64,000 nucleotides of DNA from Diplodia intermedia (lineage: Eukaryota; Ascomycota; Dothideomycetes; Botryosphaeriales; Botryosphaeriaceae), in the NCBI GenBank assembly GCA_021495925.1, contig JAKEKT010000062.1, positions 124,001 through 188,000 on the forward strand. The letters run 5' to 3'. This document shows, piece by piece, positions 11,613 to 22,266 of the stretch. Below the pieces are notes generated by a model that made no database searches, was not told the origin of the DNA, and saw only the letters and a list, made by a program, of their open reading frames with translations. The translations under genes and the position numbers were made by a program. The number at the start of each line of letters is the position of its first letter. Position 1 is the first letter of the stretch.

Positions 11613-13165
11613 ATGATTGAATCACAGTCTGCTGCGCACAATCCTCCAATGGTGGAAGAGGACAAGGAAGCTTCCGAGCACGTTCTCCGGACGGCCGCCA
11701 CTGCTCCCTTGGCTTCTTCCAACCTCCATCAGACCGGGAGTGCACGAGGCTGGTTCAGGAGAGATGTCATTGCCTTCTTCCTCCTTGGGCACACGGTCAG
11801 TATTCATGGCGCCTTGTTCGTTCTTCTTCCAATCTTTCTAACGCCTCTCGCAGATGGCTCTCCCGACGACGATACTCTCCACCGCAGCGCACTCCATGTT
11901 CCCGGGATTCACTGGCGCCTTCATGATCGTCGTCTCCCTCTCCGTCGTCGCCACCGCATTCCCAACGCCGCCCCTCCTTCGCTTCATCCCGCATTGGCTG
12001 CGAGTCGCCCTCGTCTTCGTCGGCAGCTGCCTCAGCTTCTACTTCTCCACCCTGGGCGAGCCCAAGATCCCGCCGGGCCAAATCAGCGGCACCTCCATGG
12101 CCGCAACCGTCCACGCCTTCGCCACCTGCGCCTTCCACGAGACATCCGCCTACTTCGACCCGAGAGCGCTCGCGGCGTTCGGCGTCGGCTCCGGTAAGAG
12201 CTGCCCATACCAATCACTAACGCCAAGATGCTGACACCGACAGGCTCCGCCGTCCTCGTCGGCCCGGTCATCTACATCGGCCTGATGCAAGCCTACGCCG
12301 GCAAATGGCGGACCGTCCTCCTCATCTGCCTCTGCGTGACGCCGCTCTTCCCCATGACCTGGTGGGGGCTCGTGCCCAAGGCGGGCCGGCGCGCCGCCGA
12401 GGAAGGGCGGCGGGCGGCGCGGTCGAAGAGCCGTCGGCGGCGCTCCACCGGCACCTCGACGCCGGATGTGGACCCAGAAAAGGACGCGGGTGGAGTCACA
12501 GAAACGACTCCTCCTCCTCGCATCGGCGGCTTCGGGCCCGAACGCACGCGCGCCGGCCTCTTTTTCAAACGCCTCCTCCCGGCGTACGTCGTGCCGCAGG
12601 CAATCGCCGTGATGCTGGGGCTGGTCGCGCTGTTCGGGCTGGCGCCGGTGTTCATGTACCGGTACAGCTTCGCCGCGGCGCCGCTGGGGGAGCTGCAGTT
12701 CCAGCTGAGCTGTACGTATAAACCGCCATCCGTATCCAGAAAAACACTGACATCCATCATCATCCAGACCTCGCCTACGGCATCGCCCAATTCCTCTCCT
12801 CCCTCCTGATCCCGCGGCACTCCCCGCGCCTCCTCTGGCTCTGGCCAGGGGTGCAAAGCGCGCTCATCGCCCTCAGCCTCGTCCAAGTCACACACCCCTT
12901 CTTCACGTACTACGGCGTGTGGATCCTGTTCGTCTTCCTGCACGGCGCCGTCGTGGGCGCCGCCGTCGTCAACACCAGCCGCGCCATCGACGCCGACTTC
13001 CGGCGCCGCGGCGAGCCCGACGACGTGCGCGCGTTCGCGGTGAGCTACGGCGGCGGCTTGGGGAGCGTCGTCGGCGATTTCCTGGGCGGCGGCCTCGCCA
13101 TCATGGTGCAGCGCTTGGTGTTTTTGTGGTTGTTGCCTGGGGGCAGGATCCCGCCGGCGACGTGA
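11613..13165 (+). CDS. CLN3/battenin (Btn1)-family membrane protein, diverged
   Basis: Four exons: 11613-11795, 11854-12193, 12244-12711, 12768-13165. Introns are 58, 50 and 56 nt with GTCAGT/GTAAGA/GTACGT donors and CAG acceptors, giving 462 residues. After a soluble N-terminus come about ten hydrophobic segments. Several blocks line up with CLN3/Btn1: FFLLGH...ILSTAAH (cf. FWLLG...LSAAHD), ALAAFGVGSGSAVLVG (cf. the SSGTGGAGLLG region), the second-half block LAYGIAQFLSS, and GAVVGAAVVNTSRAI (cf. EGLLGGAAYVNT). CLN3 proteins are lysosomal/vacuolar membrane proteins linked to vacuolar pH, basic amino acid balance and glycerophosphodiester export. Divergence from canonical Btn1 suggests a fungal paralogue rather than the housekeeping copy. 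A Lys/Arg-rich cytosolic loop lies at ~residues 215-260. Confidence 0.8.
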
Positions 13166-14007
13166 GGGGGTTTTGGGGGGAGAGGTGGGCAGGTTGTTGG
13201 GGCTACCTTTGTAGCTTGTGTGGTTGGGCTGTTGGGTTTGGGTTATATCCAAGGGTTTAGATTGGTGACTTTTTTTTTTTTTCTCCTCTTTTGCTGTTGT
13301 AGTACCTGCGCATTGGTTTGTGGGGGCGGTTTTGATGACAAGAATTTTGGCAGGCTGTCGGGGACTCATCTGCGCATCGTTTCCCCAGTTTAGCTACGAA
13401 CGTGAGAAATCTGACTTCCTTTTCTCACGTTGAGAAGTCTTGGCTGCAAGTGTTGTCGCAGTGACCACATTTTGAGAAGTTCATGGAAATGAAGAGGCAG
13501 TGGCGGAGGATCGCCGGGCAAGTGCGGTGTGCGGGGATTCTGATTGGCCAACCCCTATACAAAATGCTCCCAATCTACATACAACTATGAATCACTTCGT
13601 CCCTGACAGCGCAACTCGGATTCTTCGACACCAGGAAAGAGACCAACAAGAGCAAAAAACCGAATCAAACAAGCACAGCCATCACATTAAGCATCAGGGT
13701 ATGTCTCATACACGACTTCTGACTGACTTATTCGCCTCCAGCCAGCACGAACTCTCCCAAAGATCATGACGATGCAAGTTCCTCTGAAGTACCTTCACCG
13801 TGCATGAGGAACCTTGATATACCAACTCTCGGTATCGGACTCGTACGTCGAACGACCGATAAGCTTGCAGTGAATATTCCACTCCCCGCTTGAACAGTCC
13901 ATGAAGTATAAATATCAATACATTACTTTTGATTATGTATTACATCGTTACTACATGACAAGCTGCACCATAAAAATAACCGACAAGTCATCCAACGCGC
14001 GTTCCCC
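13166..14007. other. Intergenic between convergent genes
   Basis: No gene is supported. It holds a T-run at 13269-13282 and an 11-bp perfect inverted repeat (13399-13409 with 13421-13431, 11-nt loop) located between the convergent 3' ends of the CLN3-like and peroxygenase genes. Confidence 0.5.
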
Positions 14008-15552
14008 CTATTTCGCATACCACCCGCTCCCAACCGCATCAGTCTTAGCCTTGCCGACATACGTCTCGCTCCAACTCTCCCAGTCCGCACCCGTCGCGTT
14101 CGCGCCGGACGCATCGGGAAAGTTAACCTCGCAGCCGAGCGCCAGGTATCCCGGCGCCAACGTAGTCGAGACCAAGTCCACAACCTCCGCCAGGGCGGCC
14201 ACGGCGTTGAACAGCTCCGCGGGGAAGTTGGCGTAGACGGCGTTGTACAGGAAGCACGACAAGCCCTGCGGACTGGACGGCAGGTCGAGCGGCCCCACGA
14301 CCCAGCCGTCGTCGGCGCCCGCGCCACCTAGCGCCGGCAAAGCGTACAGATACACGTCCAGGATGCCGCCGACGGCCTCGACCAGCGTCATGGGCGTGGC
14401 GCGCCGGTACCAGCCCGCCGCGGGGATGCGCTCGGGCACGTGCGTGTACGTCAGGTCGTAGTCGTCCCACGCGTTGGCGCGGGCTGGCTGCGCGCCGTAG
14501 AAAGCGGTGATGGAGGCCTCGTTGGCGATGCCGCCGGCGCCGATGGTGCCGTTGCTCATGAAGCCGGGGATGAAGTAGTACGCGCCCATGACGACGGCGG
14601 CGCTGGGGACGTTGAAGTAGAATTGGGTGTTGGCGGCTTTGGAGGCGGCGTAGCGCCGCTTGAAGTGCTCTTTGATGGCGTCGACGCTGTAGGTGCCGTT
14701 GCCCAGGTCGAGGGCGCGTTGGTGGAGTTGCTGGAAGAGTGAGGGCTGGAAGGAGATGTTGTCGCCGTTGAGGTAGAAGTCTTCGCGCGTGGCGGACGCG
14801 TCGCCTTCGTTGAACTTGCCTGCGGGGGTGTTAGAAGGGGGAGGGAGTGGGTGGGGGTGGAGGGAAGGGCTTACCGTGGCCGGAGATGCCGGAGGGAGTG
14901 CCGAAGATGTCGTTCAGGGTGCCGTTCAGGAGACCGACGCGGTCGTCAGGGCCACCGATGCTCATTTTCTGGGAAAGAATGTCGCCGCCATCAATGTCAC
15001 CGCCGACAGCGAGCAGTGCGGAGAGGTCGGCCGCCATGTTGAACACTGCCTGGGTGCCGGCAATGAGCTCGCCGATGGTGGCAATGCCATTGCGGGGGAT
15101 GTAGCCGTGGTTGGCGAGAGTGTTCAGGCCGGGGCAGGGGCCGCGCTGGTCGGTGTCTCCAGGAGCTTGGAAAGGATAGTCGTCTGCGGGTGTGTGTTAA
15201 GGAAGATCCTCAGGGTATGGTGAACGGAAGAGCACGTACCTTCGGGGAAACGCTTGAGGCCGTCGACGGCGTCATCGGTGGGGATGAGACCGAGGACAGA
15301 GTCGACAACTGCCTCGACGGTACCACCCAGGAGAGTGGTAACGCCGTTGACGAGGCCGGTTCCGAGCTGGCGAGGAGTGTGGGCAACCGGCTCCGGAGCG
15401 CTGCGGCCGGCAGCATGCTCCTTGAGACGCCTCTCGATCTCCTGTTGAGCAACAGGATGGTTGAGGAGGGCATCCATGCCACCAGGCTTGAGCCATGGGA
15501 AGGCAAGCGTGGACGGAGCAAAGAGTGCGGCGAGAACGATAGAGTACTGCAT
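14008..15552 (-). CDS. Secreted heme-thiolate peroxidase/peroxygenase (chloroperoxidase/UPO family)
   Basis: Three exons on the minus strand: 15552-15240, 15183-14875, 14819-14008 (477 residues); introns GTACGT...CAG (56 nt) and GTAAGC...CAG (55 nt). It starts with a signal peptide (cleavage near LAFPW). An Ala/Val-rich spacer leads to the heme-ligand motif PCPGLN with Cys ~121, followed by LANHGYIPRNG, the family hallmark (PF01328). The distal site reads E-G-D (Glu ~212, Gly, Asp) followed by ASATR. EGD with a PCP motif is the unspecific-peroxygenase pattern, whereas Caldariomyces chloroperoxidase has E-H-D. Such enzymes use H2O2 to oxyfunctionalise aromatic and aliphatic substrates outside the cell. 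Family assignment is firm; substrate is unknown. Confidence 0.92.
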
Positions 15553-16771
15553 GTCGGCGAGTGAATGCGGCTACCACACAGATTGCTACGAGAGACAGTC
15601 AAAGTCCTCTTTATACAAACACGACATGCCGAATCTCGATCGTGAACAAAGAACAAAATGGACGCGGAGCTGGTTGCGTAGGTGGCAGCACGAGGACAGG
15701 ACAACAGAGCGCCATGGCGGGAGAGAGACGCATTTCCCGTTCAGGTCACCCAAAAGCTGGCTTTTGCTGACGAACGGACGGCGATGATAGGTGGAAGGTC
15801 GAGATTGGACTCTCGGTGCAGTGGTCAAGTGGTTCCACAACGCTCAGCTGGGCGAGCACTGCGAGTTCGCGTAGAGAGACATGGCCCAAACAGGCAAATC
15901 CCCCGGCTGCATTGCCCACTTGAGCCACGGGATATCCGCGGCACTGGTTGATCGAACAACATCCCCGTTGCGCATCCCGTCCGATAGCCGACATTCGGAT
16001 CTGCCTCGAGTCCGATATGGCCACCTGAATTCTCCGAGACTCTGACATTCCAGGAACGATCAGCCGAGAAGGCAGCTGGATAAGCTTGTTTCCCGGCAAG
16101 CAACCCCTCGGTAACTCGCGGAAGCTTGTAGACGAAGCGTCGATCTCCCGGTATGACAGCTGTCACAGCCTCAGCTAGTCCTCCGTGGCGGTGGCGTGCC
16201 CAGCATCCACATTTTACAAATCCCGGACTCGCGACTTGCACGGCCGCTTTCTTAGCGCACGTTTTGCCGGGCCTCCTTCGGTCTTCGATCAAGGCCGGGG
16301 TGGGGACCGATGAGGTAGTGATGGCTGGATCTGCGCTGAACGATCGATGTTAGTGCGGAGGAAGACGTAGGTGGCCGCCTTGATGGTTCGATGGCCTGGG
16401 CCGTTGCTCGTAAAAGAGATGGTGCTAACGGTGCGCGCCGCAGCGGTGTAACGTTAAGTGCGGCTGAGGCACAGAATTGCCGACTTGCCTTCTCCTTCTA
16501 TTAAAAGCTTTACCTGATGAGTCCGGACTGCCATATTCTTTCCGGCAAGGCGCTCGGAATACAAGCAATCATTAAAAATGCATGTTCCTTGATGCGGGGT
16601 TTCGACAAGGCTTCAGTCTAGACCTTTATAAGACCATGCATATGATCACACCACCCGACCAAATTTATCACGTACGAACCAGCAAACAAGTAAAACAAAT
16701 AAATCTTGAGAAGAGGCAGAGTACGTCATACATGCATGTATCTCTGGAAACATAAGTTTTGACCGGCATTG
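15553..16771. other. Intergenic: promoter of the peroxygenase gene and spacer
   Basis: No gene is supported. The first few hundred bases are upstream sequence of the minus-strand peroxygenase gene. The remainder has only short motif-free frames. Confidence 0.5.
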
Positions 16772-16930
16772 TAACGTCGCGGACGGGGTTTTGCGTTAAC
16801 ACGGGGTTTTGCGTCAAACCTATAGAGTATTGATCCGACTCGATCCGACTCCGTTACTCATCGCCGAGGAAATACATGATTGGCTTGACGCAAAACCCCG
16901 TGTTGACGCAAAACCCCGTCCGCGACGTTA
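16772..16930. mobile_element. 159-bp MITE with 46-bp inverted repeats, TA ends (Tc1/mariner-like)
   Basis: The left arm 16772-16817 and the right arm 16885-16930 are reverse complements over 46 bp with a single mismatch. Each arm starts TAACGTCGCGG and holds two tandem copies of ACGGGGTTTTGCGTYAA. The ends fit a duplicated TA target, as in Tc1/mariner/pogo (Fot1-like) elements. The 67-bp middle is non-coding and contains a doubled GATCCGACTC. An outer pair TTGACCGGCA (16759-16768) / TGCCGGTCAA (16948-16957) suggests insertion into, or growth from, a larger inverted structure. It codes no transposase and would depend on one elsewhere. Confidence 0.85.
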
Positions 16931-17391
16931 GTTGACGGGCTGTTGACTGCCGGTCAACTTGCATTCATAAAGCAAACAATCAAGAGTCACTGTCACGTAC
17001 GACCATAGGTCGCAGAATATAGGGCTTCCCGTCCGCTCAGCCGTACTCAAGCTGCGAACCGGCCGATTAGTACTCAAGTGGGTGACCATTGGGGAATCCC
17101 GGCTGTTGTACGTTTTGTGTTTTTCTTTTTTGCCCATTGGCTGTGGGCCCTTCGGTTCGCTAAGCACCAGCGCTTGCCCAATCAAGCCATTCGGCTCCCC
17201 CTCACTTGCATGTGCCATCAACAAGACGAACATACGTGGACGGCGGGCCCGGCTTTTTATTCTCATATTTTTTCTGCCCATCTTCAGCAGTGCACCGATA
17301 TCTACCTAACGCGCATAGCAAATAAAGGGATAGAGATGATGTGAAGCCTTGCTTGTACGAAACCACAACGAGAGAGAGCAAGACAAGAAAC
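16931..17391. other. Intergenic spacer downstream of the MITE
   Basis: Contains the outer inverted-repeat arm TGCCGGTCAA (16948-16957) and the 3' region of the minus-strand APSES-RGS gene. No gene seen. Confidence 0.5.
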
Positions 17392-20300
17392 TTAATTGAA
17401 GCGCCAGTGGTCGAATCCAGCCTTCTTGTGCTTCGAAGCCTTGGCAGCAGCAGCAACACCGCCGGCTGGCCCTTCACCGGGATCGTTTGGAAGATTCGCA
17501 ATGAATTCGCCCCTGTCCATAGTGCTGTCATCTTGGGTCAGCGAAGATGCGACTTCCCCTGGGAAAGATGCATCTTGAAGCTGGGCCGAAGAGCCAAACG
17601 TTGTTTCCAGGTGGTTCCAGGAATGAGAAGGCCAGAGCTGTAGCACGTCGTCCAGCGTCGTCCAACCGTTCGGTCCAAAAGGCTCCGAAGAAGAATGGGG
17701 GACCGAGAGCGGAGACAAAAAAGCAGGGTTGTTCGTGTCGAAACCGAATTCAGCCGCCGAAGATGAATGCTGGTCTTGTGCTTGGGCCACTTCGGTCCTG
17801 CCGGTGGGAAAGGGGTCGCTCTGGTGCGGCGGACGAGAAAGCTCGAATTGAGACAAGTGTTGGTCTCTTCCGCCCTCTCCGTTGGACTCCGAGATGGTTC
17901 GAAACTGTTCGTAGAGCTCGTCTTGGCATGTGCGTATGATGTCGACAAGTTGGCTCCCCACTTTCTCCTCGAGCAGTTTGAGCTCTGGTGCCATCATCAC
18001 CGCCTGTTCAACCGCCCTCTGCACCAGTTGCGGTAGCCTTTCACGCTCGAATTTCTCGAAGCGCTCAAGCTCCCTTGAGTGTGGCGAGTGCTGCTGATCA
18101 CAATCTTTGTAACTCATTGTGAGCATTTGGTGCATTGACGGTGAAGGACTCGACTTACATGGGAAGGGTATGTCTGCTTCGAGGACTTCTGGGAAGCAAA
18201 TCTGGAAGATTTTCCGCCATTTATCTTCCTCAGGTGTCTCCGCGCCCTTTCTGTTTTTGTACCTCAGCAGCCTCCCCTGCTCTTCGTCCAAGCCCCCCTC
18301 GACAGGGGGGCTTTCCGCTTGGGGACACCTCTCTACCGCGAGCACATGCTCCCTCAAGCTGGTATCATTCTCGAAGGGTGTGTAGCACCTCGGGCAGACG
18401 ATACGGACTGGGCGCATGTGCGTGCGGTACAAGTGTTCCTTGACTCGGTGTGTAGTTTTGAATCCTGGATAGACACATGCACTACATTTTGGGCGCAGAC
18501 CAGGGTATCGCTTTGAGAAAGGACAAGCAAATCTCCTCAAAGTAGTTTCCACCGGGCGTTTCCCGACTGCACGCCTCGGATGCTTGCTGTCGTCGTGCTC
18601 ATCCTCGTCCTCTTCGTCAAGCCTTCGGGAACCGCCGTTGGACCTTCGATCATTTTGGCCTTTGCTCTTCTGACTGACACTGGTCGGGTCGAGATTGCTG
18701 CCGGTCTGGTGATGTCCTCGAGTATTCTCGCTGTTGTTGGCACCTTCAGGGTCATCGGATGTTTCGCTGGGCGTGAGAATTCCGCTCTCATCGGACGATT
18801 CCGTAGATACAGAACCAACATCGGATTTGTCTTCCCCTGATTCACTTTCAGAGGAGTCCTCCATTTCCTCTCCCAAGAGCTCATAGAAGGTTCCCATCAG
18901 CCGATTGACGACTTCCTTCTTCGCCATGGATGAGACTAGGTCTTCATCGACTTTAATAGCATGAGCACCGGTCTCATGGCCTTGATCATCCAGACTACCC
19001 CCGAGAGCAGCAGGTTCAGGTGATGGGCTGGGTTTGTCTTCTTCGGGAGCTGAGCCGGTGCAGCCGATTGACTGTGTCCCGGTCATTACAGGTGGCTTGT
19101 CAACTGTGGTGTGTGTTTGCATCATTTCCGTGCCTCGATCAATCAGGAAGTTGTCCTTGCTCGGTGTCCGGATCTGGTCATCCTCATAGCAATACTTAGC
19201 CGTAGATTGTGCTGATGAATCCGGATGCGCCCCGGACCCAGTCATTTGCTCTCTTGTCTCCTCTTTCTCTTGCAGACGGACAAGTGAGGCATACTTGGAT
19301 TCTTTCATGAATTTAGGAACAAAGTCGCTAATCATCTGCTTGAAGATGGAGTCCTGTGCCTGATCAAACAGGGTCGCAACTTTGTTCAATGTTTCTTCAT
19401 CGTCTCTCTTCCTCGCAAAACAACCCATAAGCCTCCCTTTTAAGTGGTAGATGACGTTCACTCCACAAGGTGAATAAGGTGAAAAGTAAGCTCTGTACAA
19501 TCGGTGAGCGTCTGCGAGCAACTGTTTGATGGTATCAAGCTTTAGTGGCTCGTTCCCCGTCTTCGCTTCCTGGTAGCCGTTGAAGAACTTGTTGATAGCC
19601 AGGTAAGATGTGAGGGTCCCGTCATCTCCCGTTTCCGCAAGGAACTGTCCAAACACAGAGCGGAGAAATGAGTCGCGGATGATCAGGGTCAAACACCTCA
19701 TCATGTCTTCGGAATCCCTTGATCTTCTTTCCGCTTCTGCAATCAGATCATTGCGCATTTCTGGCGGGACGTCGCATAAAAGATGGCCAACATCATGAAC
19801 AAAAAGTGGAGCGACCAGCTCTGTGATGTTCAACCAATTTGCGAAATGGATTGCTCGGTCCAACGGTATCCTTTCCTTGTCAGATAAGCCGGGAAACCAT
19901 ACACTGATGGGCAACTCACCAAACACCCTTCAGGTGCTTCGGTCCGATCTTTACAACGCACCGTATTTTCTCGCTCTTGACGATCCCATCGCGACGCCCT
20001 CGCGTCATGCCGGCGACATTCAGGAGCTTCGTTCCATTGACGAAATTATTGTCCGCGCGGCGGGCAACACAAACACCATTGGCCGTTTCCACGAGGAGGC
20101 AGACGGTGTCTTCGTCAACCCAAAATGTTGCAGACACTTTTGGCGCATTTGCGCTTCGAGTGTCGCTTTCGTCCTGAGAGATTGAGAGTTGACTCAATGT
20201 CATCCGAGCTCGCCGGAGTGCTTCAAAGCAAAAGTCAGCATAAGAGCGCTGGTCAAGAAAAACGGGAGAGAAACATCAAGAGACAATACTGACCAATTGA

Positions 20301-20477
20301 TACCGAATCATCCGTCGGTTGTGCAGCATTGGTGTTGGAGCACCCAGCAGCATGACCGGCCATTCCGCAGGGAGTGCAGGCAGGCAACTTGCCATCACAC
20401 ATGAACCCGGCGCTGCGGCATCTCGAGCAGACGGCGACGGGCGGGCCGGCGCGCAGGATTTGCGTCTCAAGCTCCAT
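17392..20477 (-). CDS. Zn2Cys6-APSES-RGS-C2H2 multidomain regulator
   Basis: Exons: 20477-20294, 20220-19920, 19870-18159, 18104-17392 (969 residues; 987 if the last, in-frame 54-nt intron 18158-18105 is kept). Intron 1 (20293-20221) is GTCAGT...GAAG with CTGAC; intron 2 (19919-19871) is GTGAGT...AAAG with CTGAC, and joins HLKGVW to IPLDRA exactly as in StuA. Domains: a Zn2Cys6-type cluster at ~17-46 (spacing C-x2-C-x6-C-x6-C-x2-C-x8-C); an APSES/KilA-N domain at ~85-195 with NGTKLLNVAGMTRGRRDG and PLFVHD; an RGS domain at ~227-358 (SVFGQFLAETG, LFDQAQDSIFKQMI, PKFMKESKY); an acidic Ser-rich linker; a fungal C2H2-like pair at ~607-670 (FACPFSKRYPG, KEHLYRTH, CPRCYTPF); and a helical tail. APSES domains bind DNA in developmental regulators; RGS domains accelerate G-alpha GTP hydrolysis. 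Exon 3 alone carries half of APSES plus RGS and the zinc fingers in one uninterrupted frame, so the fusion is not a splicing artefact. The Zn2Cys6 exon depends on one predicted splice. Confidence 0.88.
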
Positions 20478-21687
20478 CAGAGGCTATCTGGCGCGGAGGA
20501 GGCAGTGCCACGAAGAAAGACGTGAAGTGAGCAGATTGAAGAGGGGGGAAAGAAACGTCCACATAAGTAGGGCGCTTCGTGCGCGGATGCGCACCACTTC
20601 CCCGCGCATCGCCACTAGACATGGGTACCGTGCAACCGTAGCCGACCGGCCAGGCTGCAATGCGTCAAGAAAACACTCCGCGAATCGATTCGATAGAGCT
20701 CTTGGACTTGTGCAACCGTCGAAAATTAGATCGCTGCAGTCTCGTTTACTTCCGGTTCTTTGATACAATCGCCTTTTTCCCCCGTCGTGGCATCACATCT
20801 TTCGCCAACCTTGGAGGCTCTGTAGGAGCTTTTTAGCACAGAAACACTTTGGAATAAGGGATGATGGTGCACCCGCCTCTCCGAGCTGCCACCAAGCTGA
20901 GGTAGCCGCAATGGTCTGGAAGCCGAGTAAGCGGGAGCGTGGGTCTCGGCTCAGCCTTGTCTCGCCATGCCCGCTCGTCAGCTCAGCGTGTAGTGCGCAA
21001 GACGAATTTTCCCAAGCAGTGGAGTTCGCAGGCAAAAGAAACATGGTGGCGACGAAGCTGGTCGTAATGCATGGGCTGGATGAGGAGGATAAGGATTGCG
21101 TAGGCCCCCGAGGCAGCAACAACGCATTTGCGCATCGTGCGGAGCGTGCCCTTGCGTCGCACAAGAAAACATCGATTTAGAAACATACGAGTGGTGAAGT
21201 ATGAATCATACGCAGGTCCAAAGTAGGCTCGCAGGCTGACTGTCCAAGCGGCGCTCGAAGCAGCAGTAATGAGTTAGTGTATACCGATGAGGCTCGTGCC
21301 TTGCGTGTCCGAGTGTTCAGCCTTGCGGCTCTATACGCAGGCGCGCGTGCATCGACCGCCGCGCCAGCTCGCACCACGCGTCTGTTCGCCGCATGCCTCG
21401 GTCCCCTCCGAGCCTGCGTACTTCAGAGACGAGCGTAACGTGCCCCAATTCGGAGCCAAGGAGCGCAGGAGCACACGAACGAACACACTTGCGCGCGCGT
21501 GTTGGTGAAGACGCTGGAGGGTGCGAAGCTGCGCAGGACAGAAGGTGCGATGGACCGGCGAGCCAGACGGATATTTAGGCCTGGGTGACGCTCTCCGTTG
21601 AAGATGCCGTGTCAAGAAGCGTGCCTCTCGTACCTACCTATCTTTAAGTCGACAATTCCTCGTGCTGCTCGGCCCAAGCTTAGCATC
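20478..21687. other. Shared upstream region of two divergent genes
   Basis: 1.2 kb between the APSES-RGS gene (-) and the Cys-rich gene (+); no gene is supported. Open frames on both strands overlap and lack motifs. It probably holds both promoters. Confidence 0.5.
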
Positions 21688-22266
21688 ATGGTCTGCCTCC
21701 TCTTAATCCGCCAGGACGGTGATGCCAGGAGTCGAGGGGAACCTGCCTACTACTGCTGTGCTTGCGGATATGGGCCGCAGATTCAGTCGTTGCATGCCGC
21801 ATGTAGCATGTGTCAAGTTCCTGCGTGTACCCGATGCACGGCTTGTGAGATTTCAGAGAAGCGGCGCGTACAAGAGACGCAAGTAGAGGCCGAACATTTC
21901 AGAGAAAGGTATGTGTCGTCGTCAGTATCCCTTCGGTGCAGCGCTGACCCACAATAGACAGCCGAAAGATCTATCCGAGATGGCAACCAACGAATTGTTC
22001 CATAGGAAAGGAGTGGCGTGTCCCAGTGATGCCTACGCGGCCACTTCGAGGTACGTGTCCCACCCCTGACCGAACGCCTCACTTGCTCACCAGGATGGAT
22101 TTTTGCCACATCTAGCGGCGCTGCCTCGACTATGTTGGCACATTTCCTCCGTGACGAACCAAATATCTGCGAGCGAATCTGGCTGGGACTTGAGCGGCCT
22201 GCAGTGGCAGAGCGTGAGATGGAGATGGATCAATTGCTACAGCGCTTCGGCTACCGTATAGAGTAG
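21688..22266 (+). CDS. Small Cys-rich, putative zinc-binding protein
   Basis: Three exons: 21688-21908, 21958-22050, 22116-22266 (154 residues). Introns are GTATGT...TAG (49 nt) and GTACGT...TAG (65 nt). The nearer CAG at 22091-22093 would give an immediate stop, while the TAG acceptor at 22114-22115 opens a 50-residue coding tail, so I chose it. The N-terminal half has eight cysteines in YYCCACGYGPQI...AACSMCQVPACTRCTAC, spaced as CxxC pairs of a zinc ribbon. This resembles small fungal proteins with a WYCCQCG...CxxC...CxxC motif, which have no established function. The C-terminal half is helical and acidic. Cellular role is unknown. Confidence 0.7.

Noticed and set aside
13399..13431. 11-bp perfect inverted repeat as a transcription terminator
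   Set aside because: Fungal protein genes do not use hairpin terminators; a stem this short can arise by chance.
16511..16545. Hammerhead-ribozyme-like CTGATGAG with a GTCC/GGAC stem
   Set aside because: The required GAAA after the stem is missing and no closing helices are seen.
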